DNA from: Armigeres subalbatus
Lineage: Eukaryota; Arthropoda; Insecta; Diptera; Culicidae
Direction: 5' to 3'
NCBI RefSeq assembly: GCF_024139115.2
Contig: NC_085140.1
Coordinates: forward strand, 14,515,085-14,579,084
Length of the DNA stretch: 64,000 nt
The translations under genes were made by a program, and so were the position numbers. A model generated the notes under the pieces. The model saw only the letters and a program-made list of their open reading frames with translations. It was not told the origin of the DNA and did not search any database. Below, one piece after another: positions 32,061 to 43,612 of the stretch; positions within the stretch are counted from its first letter, which is position 1, and the number at the start of each line of letters is the position of its first letter.

Positions 32061-33886
32061 AACCTCGATGGTACTGGCTAGTAACTACTCCTTCAACTAG
32101 TAAGGTGGATTCTCGTTTAAATACGCTTCTTCCTTTCTTCTATTTCCCTCACTGTGGTACCAATAAACAGAACGAGTGCCGGCAAATATCGGCAAATATT
32201 TTCAAATATCATCCTTCGATTTCTTCTTCTTCATGCAACCGTTAATCGCCAATTGTGAATCCCAAACTACTCCACCAACTATGTATATGTGTATTATTCC
32301 TATACTGAGCATTGTGAAGCCCAAGACGATTTGAAGAAATGTGTTTAATCGTATCAAGGAAACTTCAACTCATTTTTATTTATATAGATGATAGCTGCAA
32401 GGGGAACAACTCAAGCTCTATTAATCAGGCCTACTGCGTTGGCTCTTTCTAAAATCCATTCTAGGCACGCTATTGCTTTTGTCTTTACCAAACTACACGC
32501 TGCACCTTATCGGGTTGAGAAGCACCTGAAAGCCGAAGTCCGGAACGAAACGAAAGAGGATGTCTTCTTCTTCGAAGGAAGAAGAAGCCGAATTTACTAG
32601 TAAAATTGATAAGAGCAAGTGTGTTTACACATTTCTTCAGTGTACTCAGGTGTCTCCGACTGAGGCAAGGTGATGTCACTGCACAAGCGTCCTGGGCTTG
32701 AGTCCGCTATCAAACCGATTGAAGGAAATCGGAATTTGAATCAGTTGTTCCCGTCTAAACGTTTTATGAGGCTCCAATAAAAAAACATAAAGCCAGGAAG
32801 AGTTAAAACGAATAAATCTCATGAATTTTTCATTATCTCTTACATTGTAGGGCGGCCACGGACTGTTAGACGAACGGGTGGGTAATGGGTTCGTTCGCAG
32901 TTTGGTACGGCAAAAAGTCAATTCCCTTATGACAACAGGCGTACACTGCGCAGAACGGGAGGTGGAGAGGGGATTGATTCCAATTACCCACGTCATCGGC
33001 GAACCCGTGTGTCGGATGAGGACAGTTGGCCGTACTCGGCGCAGCACTCATCAGACCATATGAGAAATCCTGGTCGAAGTTGTGGCAAATATTGGAACAA
33101 CTGTTCGATTTCCTCCTCGCTGCCTGTGCAGACTAAACGTCGTCGGTTTATTCATTGAGATGCGACAGGAAAAGAATGGGGTGAATGAATCGAAAAAATC
33201 GCTTAGTACAGGCATGATCCCACCCGGGTTTGGTGTAAGAAAAATGCACATATTGCACGCGTTTGTTAGATCGTAAAAGGTTCTGGGCTCTTATACTCAT
33301 TCATCGTTGATTAGTTGTGGGAATTCGGGAGCTTCAATAATGCATAAACATTGAAAGCTGATGTCTATATTTCCAATCGCAATTTGAGAATATGGGTACG
33401 TATGTCCTTTGAGGATACTCTGCATAGTATGATGCATTTTATATCTTGTTCTTACAAAGCGCACTACATATGCTCTGCAGGATTTTAATTTTGTTCTTAT
33501 TTATTACACAACAAATTTTGAAATAAAGCAAATTACATCATAGTAAAAAAATCAGTGCTTCTCAGTTATATTTTAAACATTGCACAAAACATGAGACAAA
33601 AAATAAACATCCTAAAATCATTTTCAGTCTGATTCTCTCCACAGTACACATAGAGATTAATCTACAATCTCGGCCAAAAGTTTGAGTTCAAAAAATTGTT
33701 TGTTCAGTAATGATTTTGATTTTTTTTTTTCGTTTTGTTTGAAAAACTACATATGTACACGCACTTTGAAGAGCAGTTATGGAGTACTGCTTACAGTTTT
33801 CACACTGGAAGTGTTGAGTTTTGCCAAAAACTATTGATCTGTATCGAAGAAAACGAAAGATTCGGTGAGAGTTTGTTCAAAAACAG

Positions 33887-33945
33887 TATTTTTGTTGTTT
33901 TCTCGAAACTGTGTAAAATGGATATATGCAGTTTCTCAAATAAAT
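33887..33945 (+). repeat. Repeat shared with 13382-13440
   Basis: TTTTGTTGTTTTCTCGAAAC, TGTGTAAAATGGATATAT and CAGTTTCTCAAA occur in the same order and spacing at both places, with few differences. No end features are visible. Confidence 0.75.
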
Positions 33946-34200
33946 GATTTATTTGTTTTGATTGCTTTTGGCAGCTTGTTGTGAGTTCAAATATTAATGT
34001 ACAAAAAAAAGCAAATTCATCCGAGGATTATATCATTCAGTAGAAAATTTAGTCAAGATTAAGATACCTAACTCACAATAAGTAATTGTGATAACAGGAA
34101 ATAATTTTTTTTTTCATTTTTCGAAAATGGTGAAACTGATCAATGATCAATGTTCCCCCGGATTACGGTAGTTCCTTCCTCGCTTTAGAGGGTCGTGGTT

Positions 34201-36066
34201 TCAAGTCCTATCGCCAGATATCAAAATCTTCCACATAATGTACGTATTCATATCTGTTGCACTATTTGTTAAAGCCTGTTCATTGTTTGTTTGCTTTGTT
34301 GCGAAGATAGCGAGTCTTTGACTGAAGAAACTTCTAAGAATTGGTATACCCGATTCGGCTTGTAGGCTTTCTATTGGGCTGGTTTGAAAAGCTCCTGTTA
34401 TTATTCGCAGTCCTTGGTTATGTATGCTCTCTAGCTGCTTCATTGTAGATTCACAGGTTGAGGAGATGATTGGCGCGCCGTACAGCATTTTCTCTAGTAC
34501 AGCTGATTTGTATATTTTTGATTAATTTTGCCGGTCTGCACCCCATTGTTTGGTGGTTGTGCAACGTAAAAACTGTATTCTTTGCTGGCATGCTGCCTTT
34601 ATTTCTTCGATGTGTATTTTGAATGTTAGGTGTTGGTCTAGTGTTACTCCAAGACATTTATGACTGAGCTTGTACGGTATTATGTCGTTGTTAATTTTAA
34701 GGTTTACGTTGGCTTGTTTTTTTGATCTCGCTTTTTTGAATACTACGGTTGCACATTTTTCGGCTGAGATCTTGAATCCAGTGTGGGTTTCCCAAGCTTC
34801 ATTTTTTTTCAAAGCAAGTTGCAGGTTTTTAGCTATTTTCTTCTGGTTACTGTCGCTGGAGATCAAAGCTACGTCATCTGCATAAAGTAAGACTTGGACG
34901 TTTGGTGGTAGGTCTGAGCATATGGTGTCTATAGCTATCAAGAACAGGGTCACGCTTATAACTGATCCTTGACACAAACCATTTTCCATTAGCGTGTCGC
35001 GGGAGTATGTGCCATTTACCTTAACTTTGAAGCTCCTTTTCATCAGCATTTGTTGAAGATATTTGATGAGGTTTCCTCCTATTTTCCATTCGCTTATTCT
35101 ATTCAGAACTAATCTGCGCCAGGTTGTGTCGTAGGGTTTTTAATATCCAGAAAAACTGCTTGTGCTAGCCGCTTTTATGCATTGCTTCTCTCACGATGTT
35201 GTCAAAATGGCCCAGATAATCGGTAGTAGATCTACCTTTCCTAAAGGCATACTGGTGTTGATTGATTAGATTTTTTTCTTCTAAGATGAACATTAGCCTG
35301 TTGTTGATCATTCTTTCCATGATCTTTCCAAGACAACTGTTTAGGTAAATAGGTCTATAGTTTCCAGGGTTGTTTCTTTCCCCTTTTCCTTTGTAAATAG
35401 GTACTACGAATGATTTGGTCCAACTAACTGGATACATGGATTCATTCCACAACCAGTTGTATGTTTTCAGCAAGAGGTTCTTATATTCTACTGGCAAATG
35501 AGTGATCATGGCATAGTGTATGTTGTCTGGACCAGGAGATGACCCTTTTAATCCTTCCATTGCCTCTGCTAGTTCGTTTTTGGAGAATGGTGCGTTGTAC
35601 TCTGCTGTATCCTCATTTCTTATTTCGAGAGGTGTTTGCTCGATCCTGTTCTTCAATGGTATAAAGTTTTGATTGTACTCTTTATCGCTTGATATTTTTC
35701 CAAAGTGGTCGGCTAGGCTGTTTGCTATTTCAATGTTTGTGTTCATGCGTTGGCCGTTAAAGTTGATTTCTCTGATAGCTGATGATTGGTATTTTCCCTG
35801 AATTTTCCTAAAATTGCTCCACATCTCTTTGGCCGTATTTGGAGTATGAACGTTGAATTTGCTGACGAATTCTTTCCAAGAGCTAGTTCTTGCTTCTGTG
35901 TTGATTTTTTGTGCTCTGTCATTGGCGTCTTGATATTCGTATATTAGTTGCGGGCTTGGAGGTTTGTTCTTGTTATTTTTAAGTTTACGTAGAGCTTTTC
36001 TTCTAGTTTTTACAGCTGTGGCTACTTCTTTGCTCCACCATGGCACACGTTTTCCAGCAGTTGTTG
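34201..36066 (-). pseudogene. LINE reverse transcriptase with YADD, frameshifted
   Basis: From 36046 the frame runs PWWSKEVATAV, FWS-like linker, SSPGPDNIHYAMI, VVPIYKGKGERNNPGNYRPI, INQHQYAFRKGRSTTDYL. A shift near 35166 separates REAMHKS from AQAVFLDIKN, which carries the first catalytic D, and a second shift directly after separates it from YDTTWRRLVLNRI. The frame at 35049-34522 has CQGSVISVTLFLIAIDT and LLYADDVALI (catalytic DD). A third shift near 34490-34520 leads to the thumb (LYGAPIISS, NQGLRIITGAFQTSPIESL). Motif wording resembles the I clade. RNase H, expected for that clade, is absent. Confidence 0.87.
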
Positions 36067-36068
36067 GT

Positions 36069-36540
36069 TTAGTTTAGAACTACCAGGTTCTTTTCGTTTA
36101 TTATTGATTCTATTGTTGTACCTCTAGTGCTGATATTTTCCGATCCCCATAAGGGATGATGGGCATTTATGTCACCTACCAGGATGAAAGGTTCAGGAAT
36201 TTGTTCTATTAAAGCCATAATATCCTCTTTTGTGATCTGTTCCCCCGGAGGGAGGTATACGTTTAGTAAGTTTGCGTTCAGTGGTGCTCCGATGTTAACT
36301 GCAATTGCTTCTAGATCTGTATCAATATCTATGATTGGACTATCGATGTCGTTTTTTACTGCGATTATTACACCGCCTGCTGCTCTTGCTCCATTTGTTC
36401 TTGGACGATGGTATGTTGAATTTTGGCACATAGTTTCTTGAAGGCAAATAGCTATTGTATTGTAAGTGCTTGTAAGGATGTTGAGGTCAGGCCTTCTTCC
36501 TCTTAAGCCTCTTACATTCCATGAAATTATATGGTGTTCA
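36069..36540 (-). pseudogene. LINE endonuclease, N-terminal half
   Basis: Reading from about 36540 the frame gives HHIISWNVRGL (catalytic-site N), AICLQET (catalytic E), GGVIIAVKNDI, FILVGDINAHHPLWGS (D and N of the active site), and LVVLN, then a stop at 36069-36071. The later SDH motif is missing. The listed ATG at 36431 is internal to the domain, so the true start lies upstream. Confidence 0.82.
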
Positions 36541-36613
36541 CTGCTGATTGTACTTGAGTGGTCTTGTGTTGTTTGTGCTATTTTGTAATGCTTTTTGGTT
36601 TTGCTATTATTTT

Positions 36614-36799
36614 CTAGGATTTCATTTTCTCGTTTCCGTCATCTGAGTTATTTTCTGGGTCTGTGGAAATATATCCTACTTCTTCGGTAACTGCTTTCAT
36701 TTTGTTTCCTTTTTTCCTTGGAGGTGAACTTGGCTGCTTCTCTTGACTTCTTGTGTGCTTAGTTGGGTTCTTCTGTCCGCTATGGGAGGGTGCGTACAA
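36614..36799 (-). pseudogene. Probable frameshifted tail of ORF1
   Basis: The frame reads YAPSHSGQKNPTKHTRSQE, then SSPPRKKGNKMKAV and acidic DPENNSDDGNEKMKS before a stop. Low-complexity basic and acidic composition fits the end of an ORF1 protein. It begins directly after the ORF1 stop and is offset by one phase, so one indel near 36800 would join them. Confidence 0.5.
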
Positions 36800-36801
36800 A
36801 T

Positions 36802-37920
36802 TTAATGTTGCTTGTAGTTTACTGTTGTCTTTTTCAGACTTTCAAGTTCGTTCTCGGCTGCTTTTCTTCTTGTTTTCTCCTCTTTGTAGACTGATACCAG
36901 ATGTTCGAATTTGTGGTTCAGTGCTTTGTATTTTTCCTCCATGGATTCCATCTTTTTCTCGTTTTCATTTGTGACTTTTTTGATTTCTTCTTTGTATTCC
37001 TTCAGCTTCACTTCGAACTGATTTTTGATGTCACCTCTGATCTTTTCTTCAAGGGTTTTCTTTTCTTCGTTTAGTTGTTTCACTTGGTCGGCGTAAGTAT
37101 TCAAGCTTTGATCTTCTATCATTTTTCTGGCTTCCCAGAAAGACAAGTTTTTATCCACTTTGATTTTTATTATTTTCTTTTCTCTTTTTAAGACGGGGCA
37201 TCCATTAAAGAACGCTCCGTGCTCGTTTCCACAATTTATACACTTTTCTCGGTTTTCACATTCTTCATGATAGTTATTTCCACATTTCCCGCACTTTTTC
37301 TCACTTGAACAGTTTCTTCCAATGAGGCCAAACTTTAGGTACTTAAAGCAACGCATCGGATTTGGATACCATGGTCTTGTTTCCAGCACAGTGTATCCAA
37401 TTTTAACTTCTTTGGGGGGTGTTTTTCCTTTAAGCGTAAGTACGAAAACTCCCATCGGAGTTTTAACATTGTCGCGCATTTTCATCAACTGTTTGACTTC
37501 TGTAACTCTTTGGGAGGATAGGTTTTCCAGAAGTTCGTCGTCACTCACTTCCTTCAAGTCTCGGCAGACCATCACTACTTTGCTCGAATTTAAAATTTTG
37601 TGCTCGTACACTTTGACGGTAATTTCGTCACACAATTTTTCAATTTTAGCCAGGTTTTTTGCCTGGTGTTCGTTCCTCACCGTCACTAGAATTTTTCCAT
37701 CCTTCGTTTTCTTTGCGCTGGTTCCGCTTCCACAGTAACTTTGGATTGTTTTTTCCACAAGTATCGGGGACACTCCGTGGAAATTTTTATCCTCTTTCAT
37801 CCTTTCCATCACCATTATCATTTCTCTGGGGTTTCCCCCAGTCGAGGGAAATTGGATGCACTCATCCGGCGAGTTGGTGTCGCCGGTGGCGCAGGGTTTA
37901 TTCAAGTTCAGAGCCCTCAC
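36802..37920 (-). CDS. LINE ORF1, nucleic-acid-binding gag-like protein
   Basis: A 372-codon frame starts at an ATG. The middle has three cysteine knuckles (CFKYLKFGLIGRNC, CGKCGNNYHEEC and CINCGNEHGAFFNGC, residues about 190-245). The last 110 residues are rich in K and E with heptad spacing (EEKIRGDIKNQFEVKLKEY and so on), a likely coiled coil for self-association. ORF1 proteins of this kind coat the element RNA. The frame looks intact to the stop at 36802, but a proline- and lysine-rich frame (36614-36799) continues at once in the next phase, so the original protein was probably longer. Confidence 0.85.
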   Translation of the reverse strand: MRALNLNKPCATGDTNSPDECIQFPSTGGNPREMIMVMERMKEDKNFHGVSPILVEKTIQSYCGSGTSAKKTKDGKILVTVRNEHQAKNLAKIEKLCDEITVKVYEHKILNSSKVVMVCRDLKEVSDDELLENLSSQRVTEVKQLMKMRDNVKTPMGVFVLTLKGKTPPKEVKIGYTVLETRPWYPNPMRCFKYLKFGLIGRNCSSEKKCGKCGNNYHEECENREKCINCGNEHGAFFNGCPVLKREKKIIKIKVDKNLSFWEARKMIEDQSLNTYADQVKQLNEEKKTLEEKIRGDIKNQFEVKLKEYKEEIKKVTNENEKKMESMEEKYKALNHKFEHLVSVYKEEKTRRKAAENELESLKKTTVNYKQH

Positions 37921-38009
37921 ACTCAGCGAACTGAACTATTGAAATCTGGCGCCTTATGAATCTTCGACCGATTATTCCACCAACAGTGATTCTTATACGC
38001 AGTTACCTT

Positions 38010-38105
38010 CCCGAGTAATCAAGCGTCGATGGGCGTGTGGTCTGTGGTATGTAGGCCTCCCGACCCCGACGTCCATGGTTCGAACCCAGTCCGCACTTCA
38101 TTTTT
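38010..38105 (+). mobile_element. tRNA-like head, possible SINE fragment
   Basis: GGGCGTGTGGTCTGTGGTATG could serve as a worn A box and GGTTCGAACCC is a clean B box 45 bp later, followed by a T run. No body or tail like the other SINEs is visible. A tRNA pseudogene is the alternative. Confidence 0.4.
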
Positions 38106-38905
38106 TTTCCAAATGAAAATCATTATTCATAAGGCAACATATTGAAATTCATACCGATTCCTTGTGGCAAATTTTCATAAGGTGTTTGATTGAAAATCAT
38201 ACGTCCATTTTCCTCAGTGCATGCATGCCATAATGAGTTGAGCTTTTATAACAAATACTATAAACTTGAAATTGATACAGGAACGAACAGATTTCACGAA
38301 CGCACACGAAATACGACACACGATTATAAATTAAAACAAAATTCAAAATTTATTTTTGTTTTATCGGTTCTAATCGAACATTTTTATTTATATTTCAATC
38401 GAAATAAACGTCAATGGACCAAATGAAAATGAAGCGGGCTCTCGGTCACCTGTCACATTACAAGCACTCATGATGGGAATGTTGCTTTGTTTTGAAATCT
38501 GAGTTTCTAAATTCCTGATCATCAGTTCGCCGTTGAGTCATAAAACGGCCTACTTTTCCATACCAACGAAATTGGTGCTTTAATGAACATTATGCAACTC
38601 AAATGGGTTGCATAATATTCATTATAACACTCATTCGGGTGCTATAACAAAAAACCAACATCAGAACAGACTACATTTTGCTGAATTAGCTTCGGTAAGT
38701 GTTCAAATAGTGTATTCTCTGCGTAGCGTAATAAATGAAATAGTTTGATGAACATGACATCAAAAAATTCCAAAAGCAAATACATCTATCGCTTCACGGT
38801 TTATCGAACTATGCAATGTGGCACGGCAACATAGAATCTCTGCAGCAACATAATTTATTGGCAAGAATGATCATGTGGAGTACATTCTGGAAGAAATTAG
38901 CCAAG
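38106..38905. other. No gene seen; one small hairpin
   Basis: AT-rich. At 38582-38623 AATGAACATTATGCAACTC faces GGGTTGCATAATATTCATT over a 4-base loop, a 19 bp hairpin with one mismatch. Nothing else is supported. Confidence 0.5.
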
Positions 38906-39040
38906 TAGGGGAATTGTGGGTAAAACCGACACCACTTCAAATCTCTGATTTCAAGTGATAATCACAGAATTTCGACACACTTTGAATAAACGTTTGATTT
39001 CTTGTATTTCTAGTCATGTTGTAACTGGCGGAGACTTGTA

Positions 39041-39183
39041 CTGCCGTAATCTGGAAAAGTGACGTAACCGCCATTTTACAACATGCATGTTTTCCATTTT
39101 TCTGTTAAAGAGCTCGATGAGTAGTACTCGTTAACACCATTTTTGGAAAATGGTGTATACGTCACTTTTTCAGATTACGGCAG
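39041..39183. mobile_element. 143 bp TA-flanked MITE
   Basis: Ends CTGCCGTAATCTGGAAAAGT and CTGCCGTAATCTGAAAAAGT (complement strand) match at all but one of 26 positions, through GACGTA. TA flanks both sides (39039-39040, 39184-39185). Typical of a mariner-type MITE. Confidence 0.93.
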
Positions 39184-39543
39184 TATAAGAGTCATAATAA
39201 ACAGACAATTAGCATTGATCACCATCGAGGAGTTAAGTTATGTAGAATTTTGACATCGGTGTATAAGCTTTTTTGACAATAATTTATTGATTTTCAGTAT
39301 TTAATCAATCTTTGATCCATAATTAAACATCATTTTGTGTATGTTATGGAAAAATAGTTAACTTTTCTAATTATAAACATCCAAATGTATCTCATCATTA
39401 TTATGTTATCAGTTGGGGTAAATTCGACACCTGCCATCGAATCACGAAATACCTCTGTTTTATTAGACTCATCATTCGCATAATATAATTCAAGTATTGG
39501 AAAACAAGGCGCCGGGGAATATAACCTAATCATAGACTGATTA

Positions 39544-39975
39544 CAGTAATATCCCGATTTTATCACCCCCTGGTGAATTTTGGGGTGATAAAACAGGGTA
39601 TGTGACAAAATTGGAAAAAAATATTTTCATTTTTTTTTAATTCATCCACAAGTATGAATAATTTTATGCCTTGGAAAGGCCAAATGCGTGAACAGTACCC
39701 GTTATTTCTTGTTGAAATTGCTTACAGAATATTTCCCAGGTACTCAGAAGTCTTTCGTAATAAACTACAGGCGGTGAAAGTTATTTCATGAAAATCAATG
39801 TTGTTTGCGGTTTTATTTACGAAAATAAAAATAATGACTAAAATTTTAAAAAAAATTTGGGGTTACAAAATCAGGACGAAAACGTGATAAAATCGGGACG
39901 TGTTAAATTGGATAAAAAACGTGATAAAATCGAGGGTAGACAAAATCAGGGAGTGACAAAATCGGGTCAACACTG
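39544..39975. mobile_element. 432 bp TA-flanked MITE, GATAAAATCGGG type
   Basis: Left end CAGTAATATCCCGATTTTAT and right end CAGTGTTGACCCGATTTTGT (complement strand) are inverted copies over about 27 bp, with TA on each side. CAGT ends with TA duplications are usual for pogo-like elements. The right part repeats ATAAAATCGGG or ACAAAATCAGGG about six times. Right-end halves of the same family recur at 57876-57984 and 61656-61764. Confidence 0.88.
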
Positions 39976-40441
39976 TACATATCATATCATCATTGGGCGT
40001 GACAATAGGTCTAGGAGGTAATATTGAGTCATCAAGGAAAACCTGCAGGAAGGAACACGTTTCACTTTTGTAGAAATGCTTTAAATTGTTCGGAACTTGG
40101 AAACCGCGATACTTCTCTTCCTCTAGTGCGAGCGAAAATGAACGAGCTTAAGGATTTCTACCTTCAAGAAACCTTGAAGGACAATTGCTGGTTATGTACA
40201 TAGATTCAAATGGCGATATCAATTTGGCGCCTTCCCAGGATCGAGCAAATGGTTGAAAAAGAGCTATCTAATTTCAGGAGCCATTACTGTACTCACTTTG
40301 TATACCACTTTGCTTAGCCGAGACGCAAACCGCTCGAAATATTTCCTCACTCGAGACAGTCAAATAGCCGGGCAAATAGTGATAATATTATGGTCTCGCT
40401 TTGGACTGTGAATCGTCAAGCCGACTTAACGAATTCAAGCA

Positions 40442-40690
40442 TTATTTTGCTTAAAAAGAGAAAAACGTCCAAAGCTAATTAAATTCAAATAATCTAATAA
40501 TTACAACAAAAAATCAAGCAAAAAATAATTGATGACTAATAATTAAGCTTCAACTCATTTAAATAATATTTTACTTAAAAGGATAAAAACGTCAAAGCTA
40601 TTAATTAATTAAAAATAATAATCTAATTTCATAATATATTTACAAATGATTTTGCTTAAAAAAATAAAAACGTCTAAAGCTTTAAGCAAA
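40442..40690. repeat. Three degenerate units TTTTGCTTAAAAAGATAAAAACGTC
   Basis: Units begin near 40446, 40568 and 40652, each running ATTTTGCTTAAAA, ATAAAAACGTC and AAAGCT. Spacing is uneven (about 120 and 85 bp). The surrounding sequence is very AT-rich. Confidence 0.75.
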
Positions 40691-41456
40691 TCCAATAAAA
40701 TTATTCCAAAAAATCCACACCGCGTTACATCGGTTAACAATAGCGCTCAAAGAAGAACCGGATTTTTAGGCTTATTTTGCTCTTAGATATATTCAATCCG
40801 TTCTCTATTGTTGTTCTTTCGTGATCCATTTTCACTCCTTGTCACCTATGGAACTAGTCATTTTCATTTCTTGTCATAACTGCACCATACGCCTTTATTT
40901 TAAATCGCCATTATAAACAACTTTTTTAAACAAGTTAAATTTAAATGTAGGTCAATATCAATATCTACAGTAGTTAGTAAATTTGTTACTAACATTCTTA
41001 TACTCTTTATATTTTTCAACCGAACCACTAAAGAAAGTAAATAAAATATGATATGTGTTGAATTTTAAATATACAAAATTTTGTTCAACCATCGTATATG
41101 AGTGACCCCTAAACATGAATTTCATACACAAATATAAAAATGAATGTTTTTAAACATTTTCAATTATGTTGTAACATCATTTAGAATTGTTCTGATGTTC
41201 GATTCCATAACGACTTGATGTTTCGGTTTTACCCTTATGTGGTGTCGGTCTTACCCGCACCCTAGCTGGTTGGGCTGGAAGATGGACTGTTCGCGTTTTC
41301 CTCAAATTCAACCAGAAATATTGTCCTGAGACCTCATGAACTGATGCATGAAGAGCCAAAGTATGCTTGTATGACATTTCTAGACCGGAAAATGGTTTCA
41401 TAGATTGGGGAACTGTAAAGTTGTTTAAGGTGTCGGTTTTACCCACTTTTACCCTA

Positions 41457-42251
41457 CAAGTATAATTTTAGTACAGATTTGTCATATTGAAGTCCATTTT
41501 TCGTCATTGCAAAAAAAAGCATGTTCAACTCGTTGCTAAACTCGATTTTTTCAGTACTCGTAGTATTTGTCCGACTCGGCAAGCCTCGTTCGATAAACGT
41601 ACGACTCGTGCTGATAAAATCGTCTTTTTGCAACTTGTTGCACAACAAACTACTAGGTATTAATATATCTGTGCAAACAACGATGAATAGTCGATAACAT
41701 GATTATATTCCTGATTTTCGAGTTAGAAGTAATAATAATAACATTATTGAAGCAGAGACAGCTTGTTTACAATACTTTGATGCGCTTTTATGAAATAAAA
41801 TTCCGTGAAAATTTGGCGAAATTCTTTTCATTGTTTATGTTTTCTATGAGAGCGGTTAAATGTAAATATCGCATGACTTCTCCCAATGAAAATGAAAATC
41901 TGAGTACTGGATGGAATAGAATCCGGTATTTGGGGATTGGGGTACTTTTTTGAACCGTGAAAATTTTCATCAAAATTCATTATCAAAATACATCGTCGAT
42001 AAACGTGTTCAAATGATCAAATATAGTTAGTATGAATCATTAATGATCATATTTTGTTTATATGGTATACAAGTAAAGAGAGTTATTAGGAGAGTTTTTC
42101 GTTAAATGGCTTATGTGTCCGGCACTGGGGGATCTCCAATTAGTATTTTCGGTTCGAAATACTGAAAGAACCCATAGAATCGCAGATTTGATTAACTATT
42201 TATCATCTCGCATTGGATTAGTAACTCAAAACGTGTGAAAAGATTATTTTT
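41457..42251. other. No gene seen
   Basis: AT-rich. Short frames at 41454-41973 are unsupported. No inverted-end element was recognised. Confidence 0.45.
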
Positions 42252-42263
42252 TTGCATTTTCAA

Positions 42264-42455
42264 TAGAGGTAATAAACTATAGAGGAAGATTGTCGCTGTC
42301 GTCACTTGCGAAACATCTTTTGCTGGCGAGGATAGGGCACTATATGTCAACGAGGGAAAAATCAGAACATTTTGACAGATAGGTACCCAACATGTTTGGG
42401 AACGATAACAAAGGGAACCGCAGCGACAATCGTCCTCTATAGTTTATTACCTCTA
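42264..42455. mobile_element. 192 bp foldback element with up to 12 bp target duplication
   Basis: Arms of 35 bp begin TAGAGGTAATAAACTATAGA at each end and differ at one position. TTGCATTTTCAA is present at both 42252-42263 and 42456-42467. Because the end bases are complementary, the true duplication may be 10 to 12 bp. A duplication of that size suggests a Mutator-like (MULE) or similar transposase. Confidence 0.92.
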
Positions 42456-42932
42456 TTGCATTTTCAAATCGTAAACAAAATGCTCCAGTCATGCGCTTGC
42501 AGCGCTCCTATCGGCTAGTTATAGAACCTGACCGCACTCACAAGTTCAAATCACAGTACATTTTAGTTCAAACCACGGTCTCCTTGTATAAATGTAAAAA
42601 AATTAACTACGGAATACTGACATGTAATGTTCTACAAAGTTGTAGCGTAGTTTATTGCAATAGATTTAGCAAAAAAAAAGCTTTTTCTGTAGCTTTTGGG
42701 TTGGCTGATTCAGCGCAATTTTACCTACTTGGATTAGGGTGTCCCTGAAAAAAATAGTCTTTTTCGTTTTCGATTTTTCGGAAAAGTCGCCTTCGAATGA
42801 CTTTTAAAGGATCGTAGTAACCGTTGTGATCGGTTGTGTTTTTGACAACCTGAAAATTTTCCAAATTATTTTTTGCTGAGTATTTATTAAGTATTTATTA
42901 AGTATTTATTTACAGATTAAAAAAAGTGATAA

Positions 42933-43097
42933 GGGGCCGTACACATATTACGTAAGCACTTATGGGGGGAGGGGGGGTCTGTCAATATCTTACGCGCCAT
43001 AAAAATAAAAAATCTTTTGTATGGAAAAAATCTTACCTGGGGGGAGGGGGGATCGAAAAACCCATAAAAATTGCTTACGTAATAAGTGTACGGCCCC
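42933..43097. mobile_element. 165 bp PIF/Harbinger-like MITE
   Basis: Ends GGGGCCGTACACATATTACG and GGGGCCGTACACTTATTACG (complement strand) match at all but one position and extend to GTAAGCA. TAA flanks both sides (42930-42932, 43098-43100), the 3 bp duplication typical of PIF/Harbinger. The interior has facing G-run blocks (GGGGGGAGGGGGGG and GGGGGGAGGGGGG), both in the same orientation. Confidence 0.9.
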
Positions 43098-43552
43098 TAA
43101 CTTGGTAAAGGCGCGTCCCAAAATTTAGGAAGATTCAGCCCAGGACTTCTCCTTACTCGATGATGTTAGATTCCGCATCATTCGAAAAAGTATTGAAAAA
43201 GTGGAGCAACGTAAAGTCAATCCAACTCAAAGTCCATTCTGCGGTGACGATACTAACTAATGGTCCGAACGAGAATCCACTGAAGCATCGAAAATGGATT
43301 GATTTTGGTGAGATTGTTTCATTATGTTTTTATTGTGATTTTAATTTCTGAAACTAAATACGCGCTGGATTGTAAATCCAGAAGTTTGTTTATGGGTCCA
43401 TTATCCTATTGATAATGGTAGCATAAACAGGCGGGGCTTATTGTTAGTAAAAGTGACCTCGGACTGGTCATGAAATACCAGGCAGTCTGAAATGGGTCAC
43501 TGGAGCTACAATAGAGCTGGCACCTTCTACTTCCCGGATTAAATCTGATTGT

Positions 43553-43612
43553 GATACAGACAGCTTTCTTCCATAACATCACTGCCAGACAGTGGGGGTT
43601 AGATTGGACACA
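43553..43612 (-). repeat. Dispersed repeat (CTGGCAGTGATGTTATGGAA), copy 2
   Basis: On the minus strand it reads GTGTGTCCAATCTAACCCCC, CTGGCAGTGATGTTATGGAA and AAAGCTGTCTG, matching 31982-32060. It starts at the right edge of the 811 bp insertion, so it may be the 5' end of the inserted element. Confidence 0.65.

Larger units (their letters stand above)
30620..34190. other. 3.6 kb without recognisable gene
   Basis: Contains no LINE protein or clear TIR element. GC-richer patches lie at 31500-31800 and 32860-33250. The minus-strand frame 32676-33047 and plus frames near 32388 and 33082 show no motif. Two dispersed repeat matches are listed separately (31982-32060, 33887-33945). A B-box-like word (GGGCTTGAGTCC) near 32694 lacks a good A box. 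Confidence 0.4.
34201..37935 (-). mobile_element. I-superfamily-like LINE, minus strand, degraded at both ORFs
   Basis: In transcription order it has a CCHC-bearing ORF1, the N-terminal half of the endonuclease, an internal deletion, the linker, and an RT with YADD. The 3' end stops soon after the RT thumb at about 34201 and no RNase H, 3' UTR or A tail follows. A LINE lacking its 3' end is unusual, since insertion starts there; later deletion or a second insertion must have removed it. The 5' end near 37935 is not sharply defined. Confidence 0.82.
38908..41454. mobile_element. Candidate 2.55 kb TA-flanked element with 26 bp inverted ends
   Basis: The left end GGGGAATTGTGGGTAAAACC (38908) and the complement of the right end, GGGTAAAAGTGGGTAAAACC, match at 23 of 26 positions through CGACACC. 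TA dinucleotides flank both sides, as in Tc1/mariner-type insertions. A second right-end-like stretch (GGTGTCGGTCTTACCC) lies inside at 41241-41256, so two nested or shortened copies are possible. No transposase frame is present. The interior holds two other MITEs and a tandem repeat. Confidence 0.6.
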
